DNA of 6,544 bases from Candidatus Krumholzibacteriia bacterium (GCA_014859985.1 JACZKN010000255.1:1-6544); one strand, 5' to 3'. Counted from the first letter of the stretch, positions 1 to 6,253 are shown. The notes: generated by a model not told the origin, from the sequence alone. Translations and numbers: made by a program.

Positions 1-1671
1 GGCCGGGGCCGCGGCGCGCAAGACGGCGGAGAAGGCGAAGATCGAGCCGCCGGACGGGCTGTCGGCCACGGTCACATCGCCGTCCATGCGCCGCAGCAGG
101 CCGCGGCAGACGGCCAGGCCCAGGCCCGTGCCGCCGTAGCGCCGGGTCGAGGACGAGTCGACCTGGGTGAACGCGGCGAAGATCTCCTGGCGCGCCCCGG
201 GGGGCACGCCGATCCCGGTATCGGCAACGACGCCGTCCAGGCGGATCCGGCCGTCGCCCAGGTCGTGGCCGCGCAGCCGCAGCTCCACGTGACCGGCGGC
301 GGTGAACTTCACCGCGTTGTCCAGCAGGTGCCGCAGCACCCGGCCCAGGGCGCCGGCATCGCCGACGGCCCGGACCGGCAGCTCCGGGTCCAGCTCCAGC
401 CGCAGGTCCAGGCCCTTGGCCAGGGCCGCGGTCCGGGCCGCGTCCACCGCGCCGTCGAGCAGCGCCGCGAGGTCGAACCCGCTCTGCTCGAGCTCGCTGC
501 CGGCGCGCTCCTGGTCGGCGATCACCAGGATGTCGCCGATGATGTCCTGCAGGGAACGGGCGGCGCGCCCGATGACCGCCAGGTGCTCCTGCTGCGCCCC
601 GTCCAGGCCCGATGCGCGCAGCAGTTCGGACATGCCGACCACCGCGTTCAGGGGCGTGCGCAGCTCGTGGCTCATGGTGGTCAGGAAGGCCGACTTGGCG
701 GCCGACGCGGCCTCGGCCTGGTCGCGGGCCAGGGCCAGCTCGGCCGTGCGCCGGACCACCTGCCGGCGCAGGGCCCAGGTCCACAGGAAGGCCAGGGCCA
801 GGATCACCAGCAGGGGCACGATCACCCAGGCGGCGTACTTCAGGTAGTCCCACATGCCGGGCCCGGGGTCCAGGATGCCGAACCACTTGTCGTAGATGCG
901 GTCGTACTCGCCGCTCTTCTCCACGATGGCCAGGCCCAGGTTCAGGCGCAGCAGGATGTCGCGCCGCCCCGGGCGCACCGCGAAGCCGTAGTTGGCGCGG
1001 GCCACCGGCTCGCCCACCCGCACCACGTCGTCGATGCCCAGCTGCTGCAGCACGTGCAGGCCCCGGAACTCCGAGAGCAGGCAGCAGTCGGCGCGGCCCG
1101 AGGCCACCAGGCGCAGGGCCTCGGCGGCGTTCTCCGCCTGCAGGGGCGTGTCGGTCAAGCCCTGCTCCCGCAGGAAGTCCGTCATCACGCCGTCGCGCTG
1201 GACGGCGATGCGCCGCCCGCGCAGGTCGGCCGGGCCGCGGATCTCCGCGTTGTCGGCGCGGACGAAGATGCGGGACTGCTGGGTCAGGAACGGCGTGGAG
1301 AACATGTAGCGGCGGTCGCGCCCGGCCGAGTGGCTCATCCCCACGTGCACGTCGACGGCGCCGGCGGCCAGGCCGTCGCGGACCTCGGACCAGGGTCCGA
1401 GCCGGATGTCCAGGTCCAGGCCCATGGCCGCGGCCACGGCCTGCAGCAGCTCGACGTCGAACCCCGTGGGCCGGCCGCCGGCCAGGTAGTGGTAGGGTTC
1501 ATAGGCATCGCCTCCACCGACCATGATCCGGCCGGTGGGGGCCGGCGCCGGCGGGGTCTGATCGCGCCCCGCCTCGGCGGCCAGGCCCGGGCCGGTCCCC
1601 AGCAGCAGCCACGCGCCGGCCAGGCAGGCGGCACGGTGGCGGCAGGTGCGATGCAGCCTCGGGGCGTGCAC
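1..1671 (-). CDS. Sensor histidine kinase with periplasmic solute-binding domain (3' end off window)
   Basis: Membrane sensor kinase, 557 codons visible, no stop before the left edge. Numbered from the GTG at 1671: a signal peptide at about 1-34 (hydrophobic AGAWLLLGTGPGLAA), then a family 3 solute-binding (PF00497-like) domain at about 47-270. Its landmarks are GFDVELL at 70-76, Arg118 at the ligand-carboxylate position, and STPF at 125-128. One membrane helix follows at about 281-299, then a short linker with no visible PAS or HAMP domain. The HisKA H-box is MSHELRTPLNAVVGM with phospho-accepting His335. The ATPase domain has N452 in LLDNAVKFT, DTGIG at 484-488, an F-box around 498-512 and GGTGLGL at 513-519. 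The order resembles BvgS/EvgS-type sensors. The ATPase core looks complete by about residue 549, so what lies past the edge could be a short tail or receiver domains (a hybrid kinase); this cannot be decided here. The in-frame TAA at 1714-1716 leaves GTG 1671 as the only sensible start. The asparaginase gene lies 106 bp upstream in the same direction. The ligand is unknown. Confidence 0.93.
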   Translation of the reverse strand, partial: MHAPRLHRTCRHRAACLAGAWLLLGTGPGLAAEAGRDQTPPAPAPTGRIMVGGGDAYEPYHYLAGGRPTGFDVELLQAVAAAMGLDLDIRLGPWSEVRDGLAAGAVDVHVGMSHSAGRDRRYMFSTPFLTQQSRIFVRADNAEIRGPADLRGRRIAVQRDGVMTDFLREQGLTDTPLQAENAAEALRLVASGRADCCLLSEFRGLHVLQQLGIDDVVRVGEPVARANYGFAVRPGRRDILLRLNLGLAIVEKSGEYDRIYDKWFGILDPGPGMWDYLKYAAWVIVPLLVILALAFLWTWALRRQVVRRTAELALARDQAEAASAAKSAFLTTMSHELRTPLNAVVGMSELLRASGLDGAQQEHLAVIGRAARSLQDIIGDILVIADQERAGSELEQSGFDLAALLDGAVDAARTAALAKGLDLRLELDPELPVRAVGDAGALGRVLRHLLDNAVKFTAAGHVELRLRGHDLGDGRIRLDGVVADTGIGVPPGARQEIFAAFTQVDSSSTRRYGGTGLGLAVCRGLLRRMDGDVTVADSPSGGSIFAFSAVLRAAAPA

Positions 1672-1684
1672 GGGCGAACCTCTT
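1672..1684 (-). promoter_or_regulatory. Shine-Dalgarno site fixing the GTG start of the sensor kinase
   Basis: AAGAGG at 1684-1679 sits 7 bases before GTG 1671. It supports the GTG over an overlapping ATG at 1693, which opens a different, short frame without kinase sequence. Confidence 0.65.
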
Positions 1685-1712
1685 TTTCGGCATGGGTTTT
1701 CGATACCCTGGA

Positions 1713-1741
1713 GTTATCGTCCGCAGGGGGCGGGGCTTGAA
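1713..1741 (-). promoter_or_regulatory. Weak candidate sigma70-type promoter for the kinase gene
   Basis: TTCAAG (1741-1736), 17 bases, then GATAAC (1718-1713), about 40 bases before the GTG start. This lies in the only AT-richer patch of the gap between the asparaginase and the kinase. The matches to consensus are partial (3/6 and 4/6), so the kinase may instead be read through from the asparaginase gene. Confidence 0.25.
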
Positions 1742-1766
1742 CGGGATGTGGCGCGGCCGGCGGCTC

Positions 1767-1792
1767 AGTTCGGCAGGTCAGTCCGGCAGGTC
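1767..1792 (-). repeat. 13-bp tandem duplication across the asparaginase stop codon
   Basis: Two adjacent copies, AGTTCGGCAGGTC (1767-1779) and AGTCCGGCAGGTC (1780-1792) on the plus strand, differ at one base. On the minus strand the first-read copy encodes the last residues (Asp-Leu-Pro-Asp) of the asparaginase and the second contains the end of the stop and 3' untranslated sequence. Both copies are followed by GA, so either copy alone would yield the same TGA stop. It is probably replication slippage without effect on the protein. Confidence 0.7.
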
Positions 1793-2824
1793 GGGGCCGT
1801 AGATGGACACCTGCGGCGCGCCGCCCGCGGTCAGGCTGCCCCGGTACATGCCCTCGGTGTTGAAGACCATCACGGCCCGACCGTCGCGGTCCAGGGCCAC
1901 GACGCCGCCGGTCGCGCCCTGGGGCGTCAGCTTGCCGTGGATGACGCTGTCGGCGGCCGCCTGCAGGGACACGCCCCGGTACTCCATCAGGGCGGCGATG
2001 TCGTAGGCCACCACGTTGCGGATGAAATACTCGCCGTGGCCGGTGGCCGAGACGGCGCAGGTGCGGTCGTCGGCCCAGGTGCCGGCGCCGATGATCGGCG
2101 CGTCGCCGACCCGGCCCCACCGTTTGAGGGTCATGCCGCCGGTGGAGGTGCCGGCGGCCAGGTGGCCGTCCCGGTCCCGGGCCACGCAGCCCACGGTGCC
2201 GTGCTTGCGGTCGGGGTGATCGGCCGCGGCCGTCGAGTCGGCCCGCGCCTTGGCCCGCAGGTGGGACTGCCAGCGGGCCTCGGTGCGGAACCAGGCCGGG
2301 TCGGCCTGCTCGACGCCCTGGGCGGCGGCGAAGGCGTCGGCCCCGGCGCCGCTGAGCATGACGTGGGGCGAGGCATCCATCACCCGCCGCGCCGCGGTGA
2401 TGGGGTGGCGCACGGTGCGCACGCCCGCCACGGCGCCGGCGTCCCGGTCCCGGCCGTCCATGATGGAGGCGTCCAGTTCATTGGCGCCCTCGGCGGTGAA
2501 GACCGCGCCGCGGCCGGCGTTGAACAGGGGCGAGTCCTCCATGAACCGGATCACGGCCTCCACCGCGTCCAGGCTCGAACCGCCGGCCTCGAGGATGTCC
2601 CCGCCGGTCTGCAGGGCCGTGGCCAGGGCCGCGCGGTAGTCCTGCTCCTGCTGCCCGTCCAGGTCCACCCGGCGGATGGTGCCGGCGCCGCCGTGGATGG
2701 CCAGGGACCAGGCGGGGCCAGGCGGGGGCGGGGTCTCTGCTCTGCGCTCGGCACAGGCGGCGGCCAGGCAGGACAGGGCGAGGACCGCCGGGACAAGGAT
2801 GCGGCTGCGGGGGAACCGGCGCAC
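1778..2824 (-). CDS. Isoaspartyl peptidase/L-asparaginase (Ntn-hydrolase, family T2), exported
   Basis: Plant-type asparaginase of 348 residues. The family hydrolyses isoaspartyl dipeptides and L-asparagine, releasing aspartate (and ammonia from asparagine), after self-cleavage into two subunits. In the sequence: HGGAG at 44-48, FNAGRGAV at 101-108, and the cleavage/nucleophile site HGTVGCVA with Thr210. After it come GTSTGG at 225-230, the RVGDAPIIGAGTWAD segment at 238-252 with substrate-binding Arg238 and Asp241, and ATGHGE at 260-265. All catalytic landmarks are intact and the length matches the family. The N-terminus (MRRFPRSRILVPAVLALSCL) is a signal peptide ending in AAAC, so Cys24 is a possible lipid anchor. 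The lipobox has Ala rather than Leu at -3, so plain Sec secretion is an alternative. Start is GTG 2824, set by a strong Shine-Dalgarno. The sensor kinase lies downstream in the same direction, and the receiver gene is divergent 128 bp upstream. Aspartate or isoaspartyl-peptide turnover in the periplasm is the inferred role. Confidence 0.95.
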   Translation of the reverse strand: MRRFPRSRILVPAVLALSCLAAACAERRAETPPPPGPAWSLAIHGGAGTIRRVDLDGQQEQDYRAALATALQTGGDILEAGGSSLDAVEAVIRFMEDSPLFNAGRGAVFTAEGANELDASIMDGRDRDAGAVAGVRTVRHPITAARRVMDASPHVMLSGAGADAFAAAQGVEQADPAWFRTEARWQSHLRAKARADSTAAADHPDRKHGTVGCVARDRDGHLAAGTSTGGMTLKRWGRVGDAPIIGAGTWADDRTCAVSATGHGEYFIRNVVAYDIAALMEYRGVSLQAAADSVIHGKLTPQGATGGVVALDRDGRAVMVFNTEGMYRGSLTAGGAPQVSIYGPDLPD

Positions 2825-2836
2825 GGGAGCCTCCTT
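2825..2836 (-). promoter_or_regulatory. Strong Shine-Dalgarno for the asparaginase GTG start
   Basis: AAGGAGG at 2836-2830, followed by 5 bases and GTG at 2824-2822. It is the closest anti-16S match I saw in the window and it settles the GTG start. Confidence 0.8.
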
Positions 2837-2862
2837 GGCAGGGGCAGAACGCGGTGGCGGCC

Positions 2863-2876
2863 GGGATCATAGCACG
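2863..2876 (-). promoter_or_regulatory. Extended -10 promoter candidate for the asparaginase gene
   Basis: CGTGCTATGATCCC contains TGC-TATGAT (2874-2866), an extended -10 (TGnTATAAT) with one mismatch in the hexamer. No TTGACA-like box is visible 17 bases upstream, which extended -10 promoters can lack. The predicted RNA start near 2859 would give a leader of about 35 bases. A near-copy of this 14-mer lies upstream of the S9 peptidase gene. Confidence 0.5.
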
Positions 2877-2952
2877 GCATGCTCGGCGGGGAACGCCTCT
2901 TGCGCTCCGCGGGGGGTTCGGCACCCGCATCCCCAACCCGGAGAGACCCGGC

Positions 2953-3396
2953 ATGGAATCTTCCCGCATCCTCGTCATCGCGGCGCAACCCCATGTGCGC
3001 AGGATACTTGAGTTCCTGCTGGAGGTCGCCGGCCACGAGGTGCGCACGGCTGCGGACGGGGAGGCGGGCTGGCGGGCCGTGACCAGTTTCCGGCCGGACC
3101 TGGTGCTCACGGAGGCGTCGCTGCCGGGCCTGGACGGGTTGGTCCTGTTGGCGGGGATGCGGGCCCGCTTCGACCTGGCGGGGGTGCCGGTCATCGTCCT
3201 GGCCGCGGACGATTCGCCGGCGGCCCGGATGCGCGCACTGGCCGCAGGCGCGGACCACGTGCTGCCGGTGCCCTTCAACCAGGACGAGATGCTGCTGTGG
3301 GTGCGCAACCTGCTGCGGGCGACGCGCAACACGCGGCGCATCAACAACTTGGCCGGTGCGGCGACCCTCGCCGAGCGGCCGGCCGCGCCGGTCTAG
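2953..3396 (+). CDS. Stand-alone degenerate receiver domain protein (pseudo-receiver)
   Basis: A 147-residue CheY-like receiver with no output domain, ending in a short tail (about 125-147). The fold is easy to align: SSRILVIAAQPHVRRIL, FRPDLVLTEASLPGLDGL, GVPVIVLAADDS, AAGADHVLPVPF. Every position needed for phosphotransfer is changed. The acidic metal-binding cluster after strand 1 is Ala10-Ala11-Gln12. The phospho-acceptor Asp is Glu54, still followed by the normal LPGLDG. The switch Thr/Ser is Ala84, and the invariant Lys is Val106, though the following Pro107-Phe108 is kept. It should therefore not be phosphorylated, and Glu54 could mimic a phosphorylated Asp. The start chosen is ATG 2953, preceded by GGAGAG with about 7 bases of spacing; an in-frame ATG at 2854 adds 33 residues of non-receiver sequence. 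It is the only plus-strand gene, divergent from the asparaginase and convergent with the lipoprotein. Partner and role are unknown. Confidence 0.9.
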   Translation: MESSRILVIAAQPHVRRILEFLLEVAGHEVRTAADGEAGWRAVTSFRPDLVLTEASLPGLDGLVLLAGMRARFDLAGVPVIVLAADDSPAARMRALAAGADHVLPVPFNQDEMLLWVRNLLRATRNTRRINNLAGAATLAERPAAPV

Positions 3397-3997
3397 CCCC
3401 GCGCGCCCCGGACCATCGCCAGCAGATCGTCTTCCATGGCCTTGGCCGTGGCCAAGGGCCCGGTCAGCTTGAAGAACAGGCTGCCCTGGGGCCCTTCGAC
3501 CACCACGCCCACCAACCGGTACCCCGACAGGATCTCGTCGTCGCTGCCGCCCATGGGGCGCATCCCGCCCGCCTTGTAGTCGCCGTCGACCGTCACCAGG
3601 TGACCGGCCATGCCGTCGGCGGTGAAGGTGCTGCGGGTCACCGCGGTCGCGGGGTCCGTGCCTGCGGGCAGGATCATCTGGCCGATCCAGCGCTGGAGGT
3701 TGGCCTCGACGCCGCCGCCGGAGGTGGGGCCGAAGTAGAAGACGTTCACCTCGGCCGGGGCCGTGTCGTCGGCGACCGGCGCCAGGCGGTACTGGGCCTG
3801 GCGCATGCCGTTGGGGCCCAGGTCCTGCCAGACGGCAGGCGGGGTGAAGGTGACGCCGGCCAGGGTGGTGGCGCCGGGGCCGGCGGCTGGGCCTGCTGCT
3901 CGTTGCCGCCGCCTCCGCAGGCGGCCACAGCGAGCAGGACAGCCAGCGCCGTCCCGACGAGGAAACGCGACCTCGCCCGGTGTGTGCAGGTGTTCAT
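3393..3997 (-). pseudogene. Small lipoprotein of unknown function, interrupted by a one-base frameshift
   Basis: From ATG 3997 the first frame gives a textbook lipoprotein signal: MNTCTHRARSRF, a hydrophobic core, then VAAC-GGGGN with lipidated Cys27, and a Gln/Pro/Ala-rich linker. That frame then turns into low-complexity Pro/Arg/Ser sequence and ends near 3746. The mature domain continues in another frame from about 3872 (ATTLAGVTFTPPAVWQDLG) to the TAG at 3393. It contains ANLQRWIGQM, GHLVTVDGDYKAG, GYRLVGVVVEGPQG and SLFFKLTGPL. The 605-base span becomes 606, a 201-residue protein, if one base is added in 3862-3900, where the sequence is runs of C and G. The change is therefore a one-base deletion, either real or a sequencing/assembly error. 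The domain is unrecognised; FFKLTGP near the C-terminus recalls hypothetical lipoproteins, but I cannot name a family. No good Shine-Dalgarno precedes the ATG. It lies 55 bp downstream of the S9 peptidase gene, so it could be co-transcribed with it. Confidence 0.8.
3440..3457. repeat. 18-bp inverted repeat inside the 3' end of the lipoprotein gene
   Basis: CCTTGGCCgtGGCCAAGG has perfect 8-base arms around GT. It begins 43 bases past the receiver gene's stop on the plus strand, where no intergenic space exists for a terminator. There is no T-run after it on either strand, so it may be just coding sequence (Leu-Ala-Thr-Ala-Lys). Confidence 0.4.
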
Positions 3998-4017
3998 GGG
4001 CCACAGGGTAAACGCAA

Positions 4018-4047
4018 GCGCCGGCGGCCACCAGTGCCGCCGGGCGC
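4018..4047 (-). terminator. Strong GC hairpin between the S9 peptidase and the lipoprotein genes
   Basis: On the plus strand GCGCCGGCGGC (4018-4028), a 7-base loop CACCAGT, then GCCGCCGGGCGC (4036-4047) pair as an 11-bp stem with one bulged base; the inner 8 bp are perfect. It starts 5 bases after the peptidase stop codon. On the minus strand it is followed by TTGCGTTT rather than a solid T-run. It may therefore be a leaky terminator, an RNA 3'-end stabiliser or an attenuator between the two genes. It occupies most of the 55-base gap. Confidence 0.5.
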
Positions 4048-4052
4048 GGCGC

Positions 4053-6134
4053 CTATTCCTTCTTCAGCAGCTCCATCTCCCCGCTCAGGTCCAGCTCCGG
4101 CATGGGCCCGTCCCAGGCCGCGCCGTCCAGCAGGTAGTGGTCGAACCAGGCCATGGTGCGGTGCAGGGCGTCCTCGCGGCCGAAGCGCTTGGCGTTGCCG
4201 TGGCCCTCGCCCGGGTAGTAGACCAGCCGCACCGACGGGTGTCCGGCCATCTTCAGGGCGCGGTACAACTCCTGGCTCTGGCTGGGATGGACGCGCGGGT
4301 CGCTGTCCCCGTGCAGCAGCAGCAGCGGCGTGCGGCAGTTCTCCGCGTGGAAGACCGGGCTGCGCTCGCGCATCAGGTCCCAGGTCTCGCGCACCGGCGC
4401 GCCCATGTGCACGTACTCGTCCTCGTAGGGGATGTCCGTCAGGAAGCGCTTGCTCACCAGGTCGCTGACCCCGACGAAGCCCACGCCCGCCTTGAAGCGG
4501 TCGCTGTAGCGGGTGACCAGCCAGTTGGTGGCGTAGCCGCCGTAGGAGCCGCCCATCACGCCCACCCGGTCCTTGTCGGCGATGCCCTCGGCCACCAGGT
4601 GGTCCACGCCGTCGACGATGTCGTCGAACTCGGCGCCGGCCGGGTCGCCGAAGGCCAGGGCCGCGAACTCCACGCCGCGGCCGGTGCTGCCCCGGTAGTT
4701 GGGGAAGAATACCGCGTAGCCCTTGGCGCACATGGCCTGGCCCGGGCTGGCGTAGCGGCTGAGCCAGCCGTTGCGCTCGTTGGACTCGGGGCCGCCGTGC
4801 ACGTCGACAACCAGCGGTGCCGGCCGTCCGTCCCAGGCTACCGGCAGCATGAGGATGCCCTCGAGCTCGAGCCCGTCGCGGGCGGTCCAGCGCACCACGC
4901 GCTGCTCGCCCAGTTCCACCTCCGCCAGCGCGGGGTTGTGGCGGGTGAGGCGGCGCGGCGCCCCCTTGCCGGCCCAGGCGTAGAGCTCGGCCGGCATGTC
5001 GCCGCTGTGGCCCACCGCCACCATGGTCTGCGCGCCCCGCTGAGCGGCGGGCATGCCGAACACCAGGCCGTGGGCACCGCCCTCGAGGATGCGGCGGAAC
5101 TTCGGCTCCTTGCCGGACACGTCCACCAGGTAGGCGGTGGTGGTCACGCCCTCGTCGGCCTGGACCAGCAGGGTCTTCGCGTCGCGCCAGGCCACGTGGC
5201 GCAGGTGCCCGGCGAAGCCGGCGGGGGTGATGTTCGCCTGCAGGGAGCCGTCCGGCGTGCCCAGGAAGAGGCTGCTGACGGCGTGGTCGGAGCGCGAGGC
5301 GGCCGCCGTCCAGGCCAGGCGCTTGCCGTCGGGGCTGATCCGGTAGTCGCCGAGCTTGCCCGGCACGTCCACCGCCACGCGGTGCTCGCCGGTCACGAGG
5401 TCCAGCACGTGGATGTCCTGGAACATGTACTGGTGGTCCACCAGGTTCAGTTCGCTGGCGCCGAAGACCACCGTGCGGCCGTCCGCGCCGGCGTCCAGGC
5501 CCCAGACGCTCAGGCCGTCGACCAGGACCTCGCCGTCCTGGGGTTCGCCGCCGAAGCCGAACGGCGCGCGCCGCAGGTCACGGCCCCGCAGATCCTCCTC
5601 GTAGTAGCGGGGCAGCCAGCCTTTGTCCTTGAGCTTCTTCTCGTCGGCCGGACCCTCGTCGGTGTCGATGTAGAGGACGGCCGCGCCGTCGTGGCTCCAG
5701 GACCAGCCGGCGACGCCGGTGGGGCTCTTGGTCACCGGACGCGCCTCGCCGCCGTCGACGGCGATGGCCCAGACCTGGGTCTTGGCGTCCTTGCCGCCAC
5801 GCTTCATGGTGAAGCCGAGGAAGCGGCCGTCCGGAGAGAAGGAGGGCGTGCCCACGGTCACCTCGCCGGTGACGAAGGGCCGCGGCTGGCCGCCATCGGT
5901 CGCGACGACCCAGAGGCGGCTCCAGGGCCCGCCCGGCTCGTCGTCGCGGCTGCGGTTGACCGCCACGGTGTAGGCGGCCAGCTTGCCGTCGGGCGACACG
6001 GCGGCGCTGCGCAACTCCTCGAGGTCCAGCAGCTGGGCGGGGGTGATCCCTGCGGCGGCGGCGGGCCCGGCCGCGAGGGTGGTCAGCAGGACGGCGGCCA
6101 GGGCCGCGGCGGCGATGGTCGGGATTCTGCGCAT
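4053..6134 (-). CDS. Secreted S9-family peptidase (prolyl oligopeptidase/acylaminoacyl peptidase type)
   Basis: Serine peptidase of 693 residues, the usual size for the S9B/S9C group, which cleaves short peptides. Residues 1-28 are a Sec signal peptide (MRRIPTIAAAALAAVLLTTL then AAGPAAAA). Residues from about 35 to 400 form a beta-propeller with repeated S-PDG blades (SPDG 47-50, 100-103, 267-270). Residues from about 415 to 670 are the alpha/beta-hydrolase domain. It has HGGP at 446-449, PNYRGSTGRG at 478-487, the nucleophile elbow GGSYGG with Ser530, Asp612 in HGDSDPRV and His645 in GEGHG: a complete triad. The tail (671-693) is charged. The start is ATG 6134, with GGAG 8 bases upstream; the open frame extends back to 6275, but that sequence has no signal-peptide or family character. 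An extended -10-like element lies 50 bases upstream. The frameshifted lipoprotein follows 55 bp downstream. Substrate preference (acyl-aminoacyl, dipeptidyl or endo-type) cannot be assigned from the sequence. Confidence 0.95.
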   Translation of the reverse strand: MRRIPTIAAAALAAVLLTTLAAGPAAAAGITPAQLLDLEELRSAAVSPDGKLAAYTVAVNRSRDDEPGGPWSRLWVVATDGGQPRPFVTGEVTVGTPSFSPDGRFLGFTMKRGGKDAKTQVWAIAVDGGEARPVTKSPTGVAGWSWSHDGAAVLYIDTDEGPADEKKLKDKGWLPRYYEEDLRGRDLRRAPFGFGGEPQDGEVLVDGLSVWGLDAGADGRTVVFGASELNLVDHQYMFQDIHVLDLVTGEHRVAVDVPGKLGDYRISPDGKRLAWTAAASRSDHAVSSLFLGTPDGSLQANITPAGFAGHLRHVAWRDAKTLLVQADEGVTTTAYLVDVSGKEPKFRRILEGGAHGLVFGMPAAQRGAQTMVAVGHSGDMPAELYAWAGKGAPRRLTRHNPALAEVELGEQRVVRWTARDGLELEGILMLPVAWDGRPAPLVVDVHGGPESNERNGWLSRYASPGQAMCAKGYAVFFPNYRGSTGRGVEFAALAFGDPAGAEFDDIVDGVDHLVAEGIADKDRVGVMGGSYGGYATNWLVTRYSDRFKAGVGFVGVSDLVSKRFLTDIPYEDEYVHMGAPVRETWDLMRERSPVFHAENCRTPLLLLHGDSDPRVHPSQSQELYRALKMAGHPSVRLVYYPGEGHGNAKRFGREDALHRTMAWFDHYLLDGAAWDGPMPELDLSGEMELLKKE

Positions 6135-6181
6135 GGGATCAACTCCGGTCGAGGGTCCAGGGTCGGTTGGGCGTGCAAGCG

Positions 6182-6195
6182 GGGAATATAGCACG
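6182..6195 (-). promoter_or_regulatory. Extended -10 promoter candidate for the S9 peptidase gene
   Basis: CGTGCTATATTCCC contains TGC-TATATT (6193-6185), an extended -10 element, with no recognisable -35 box. It matches the element at 2863-2876 at 12 of 14 positions and precedes the ATG by 50 bases. The predicted leader is about 40-45 bases. It lies in an AT-richer patch of the 150-base gap after the HNH gene. Confidence 0.5.
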
Positions 6196-6253
6196 ATTCG
6201 GGCGGCCGGCGCCCGTGGTCGCGTGGGTTTCGGTTCCCGCGCCATCCCTTGGC

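Noticed and set aside
1499..1693. ATG 1693 as the start of the sensor kinase
   Set aside because: This ATG opens a different frame that stops at 1499 and holds only Arg/Pro-rich sequence. The kinase frame has a stop at 1714-1716 and a well-spaced GTG at 1671.
265..1740. A 491-codon plus-strand frame opposite the sensor kinase
   Set aside because: Same artefact: low-complexity composition, no recognisable motif, no ribosome site, and fully antisense to clear kinase motifs.
1646..2872. A 408-codon plus-strand frame opposite the asparaginase
   Set aside because: Gly/Ala/Val/His-rich shadow of a gene whose active-site residues are all intact on the minus strand.
6140..6190. TTGCA near 6165-6170 as part of a sigma54 promoter
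   Set aside because: There is no GG doublet at the required distance upstream, so the -24/-12 pattern is not met.
3297..6191. A 964-codon open frame on the plus strand, opposite the S9 peptidase
   Set aside because: The translation is Gly/Ala/Val/His/Gln-rich low complexity with no domain, and it covers a gene with a full catalytic triad on the other strand. Long antisense frames are expected at this GC content.
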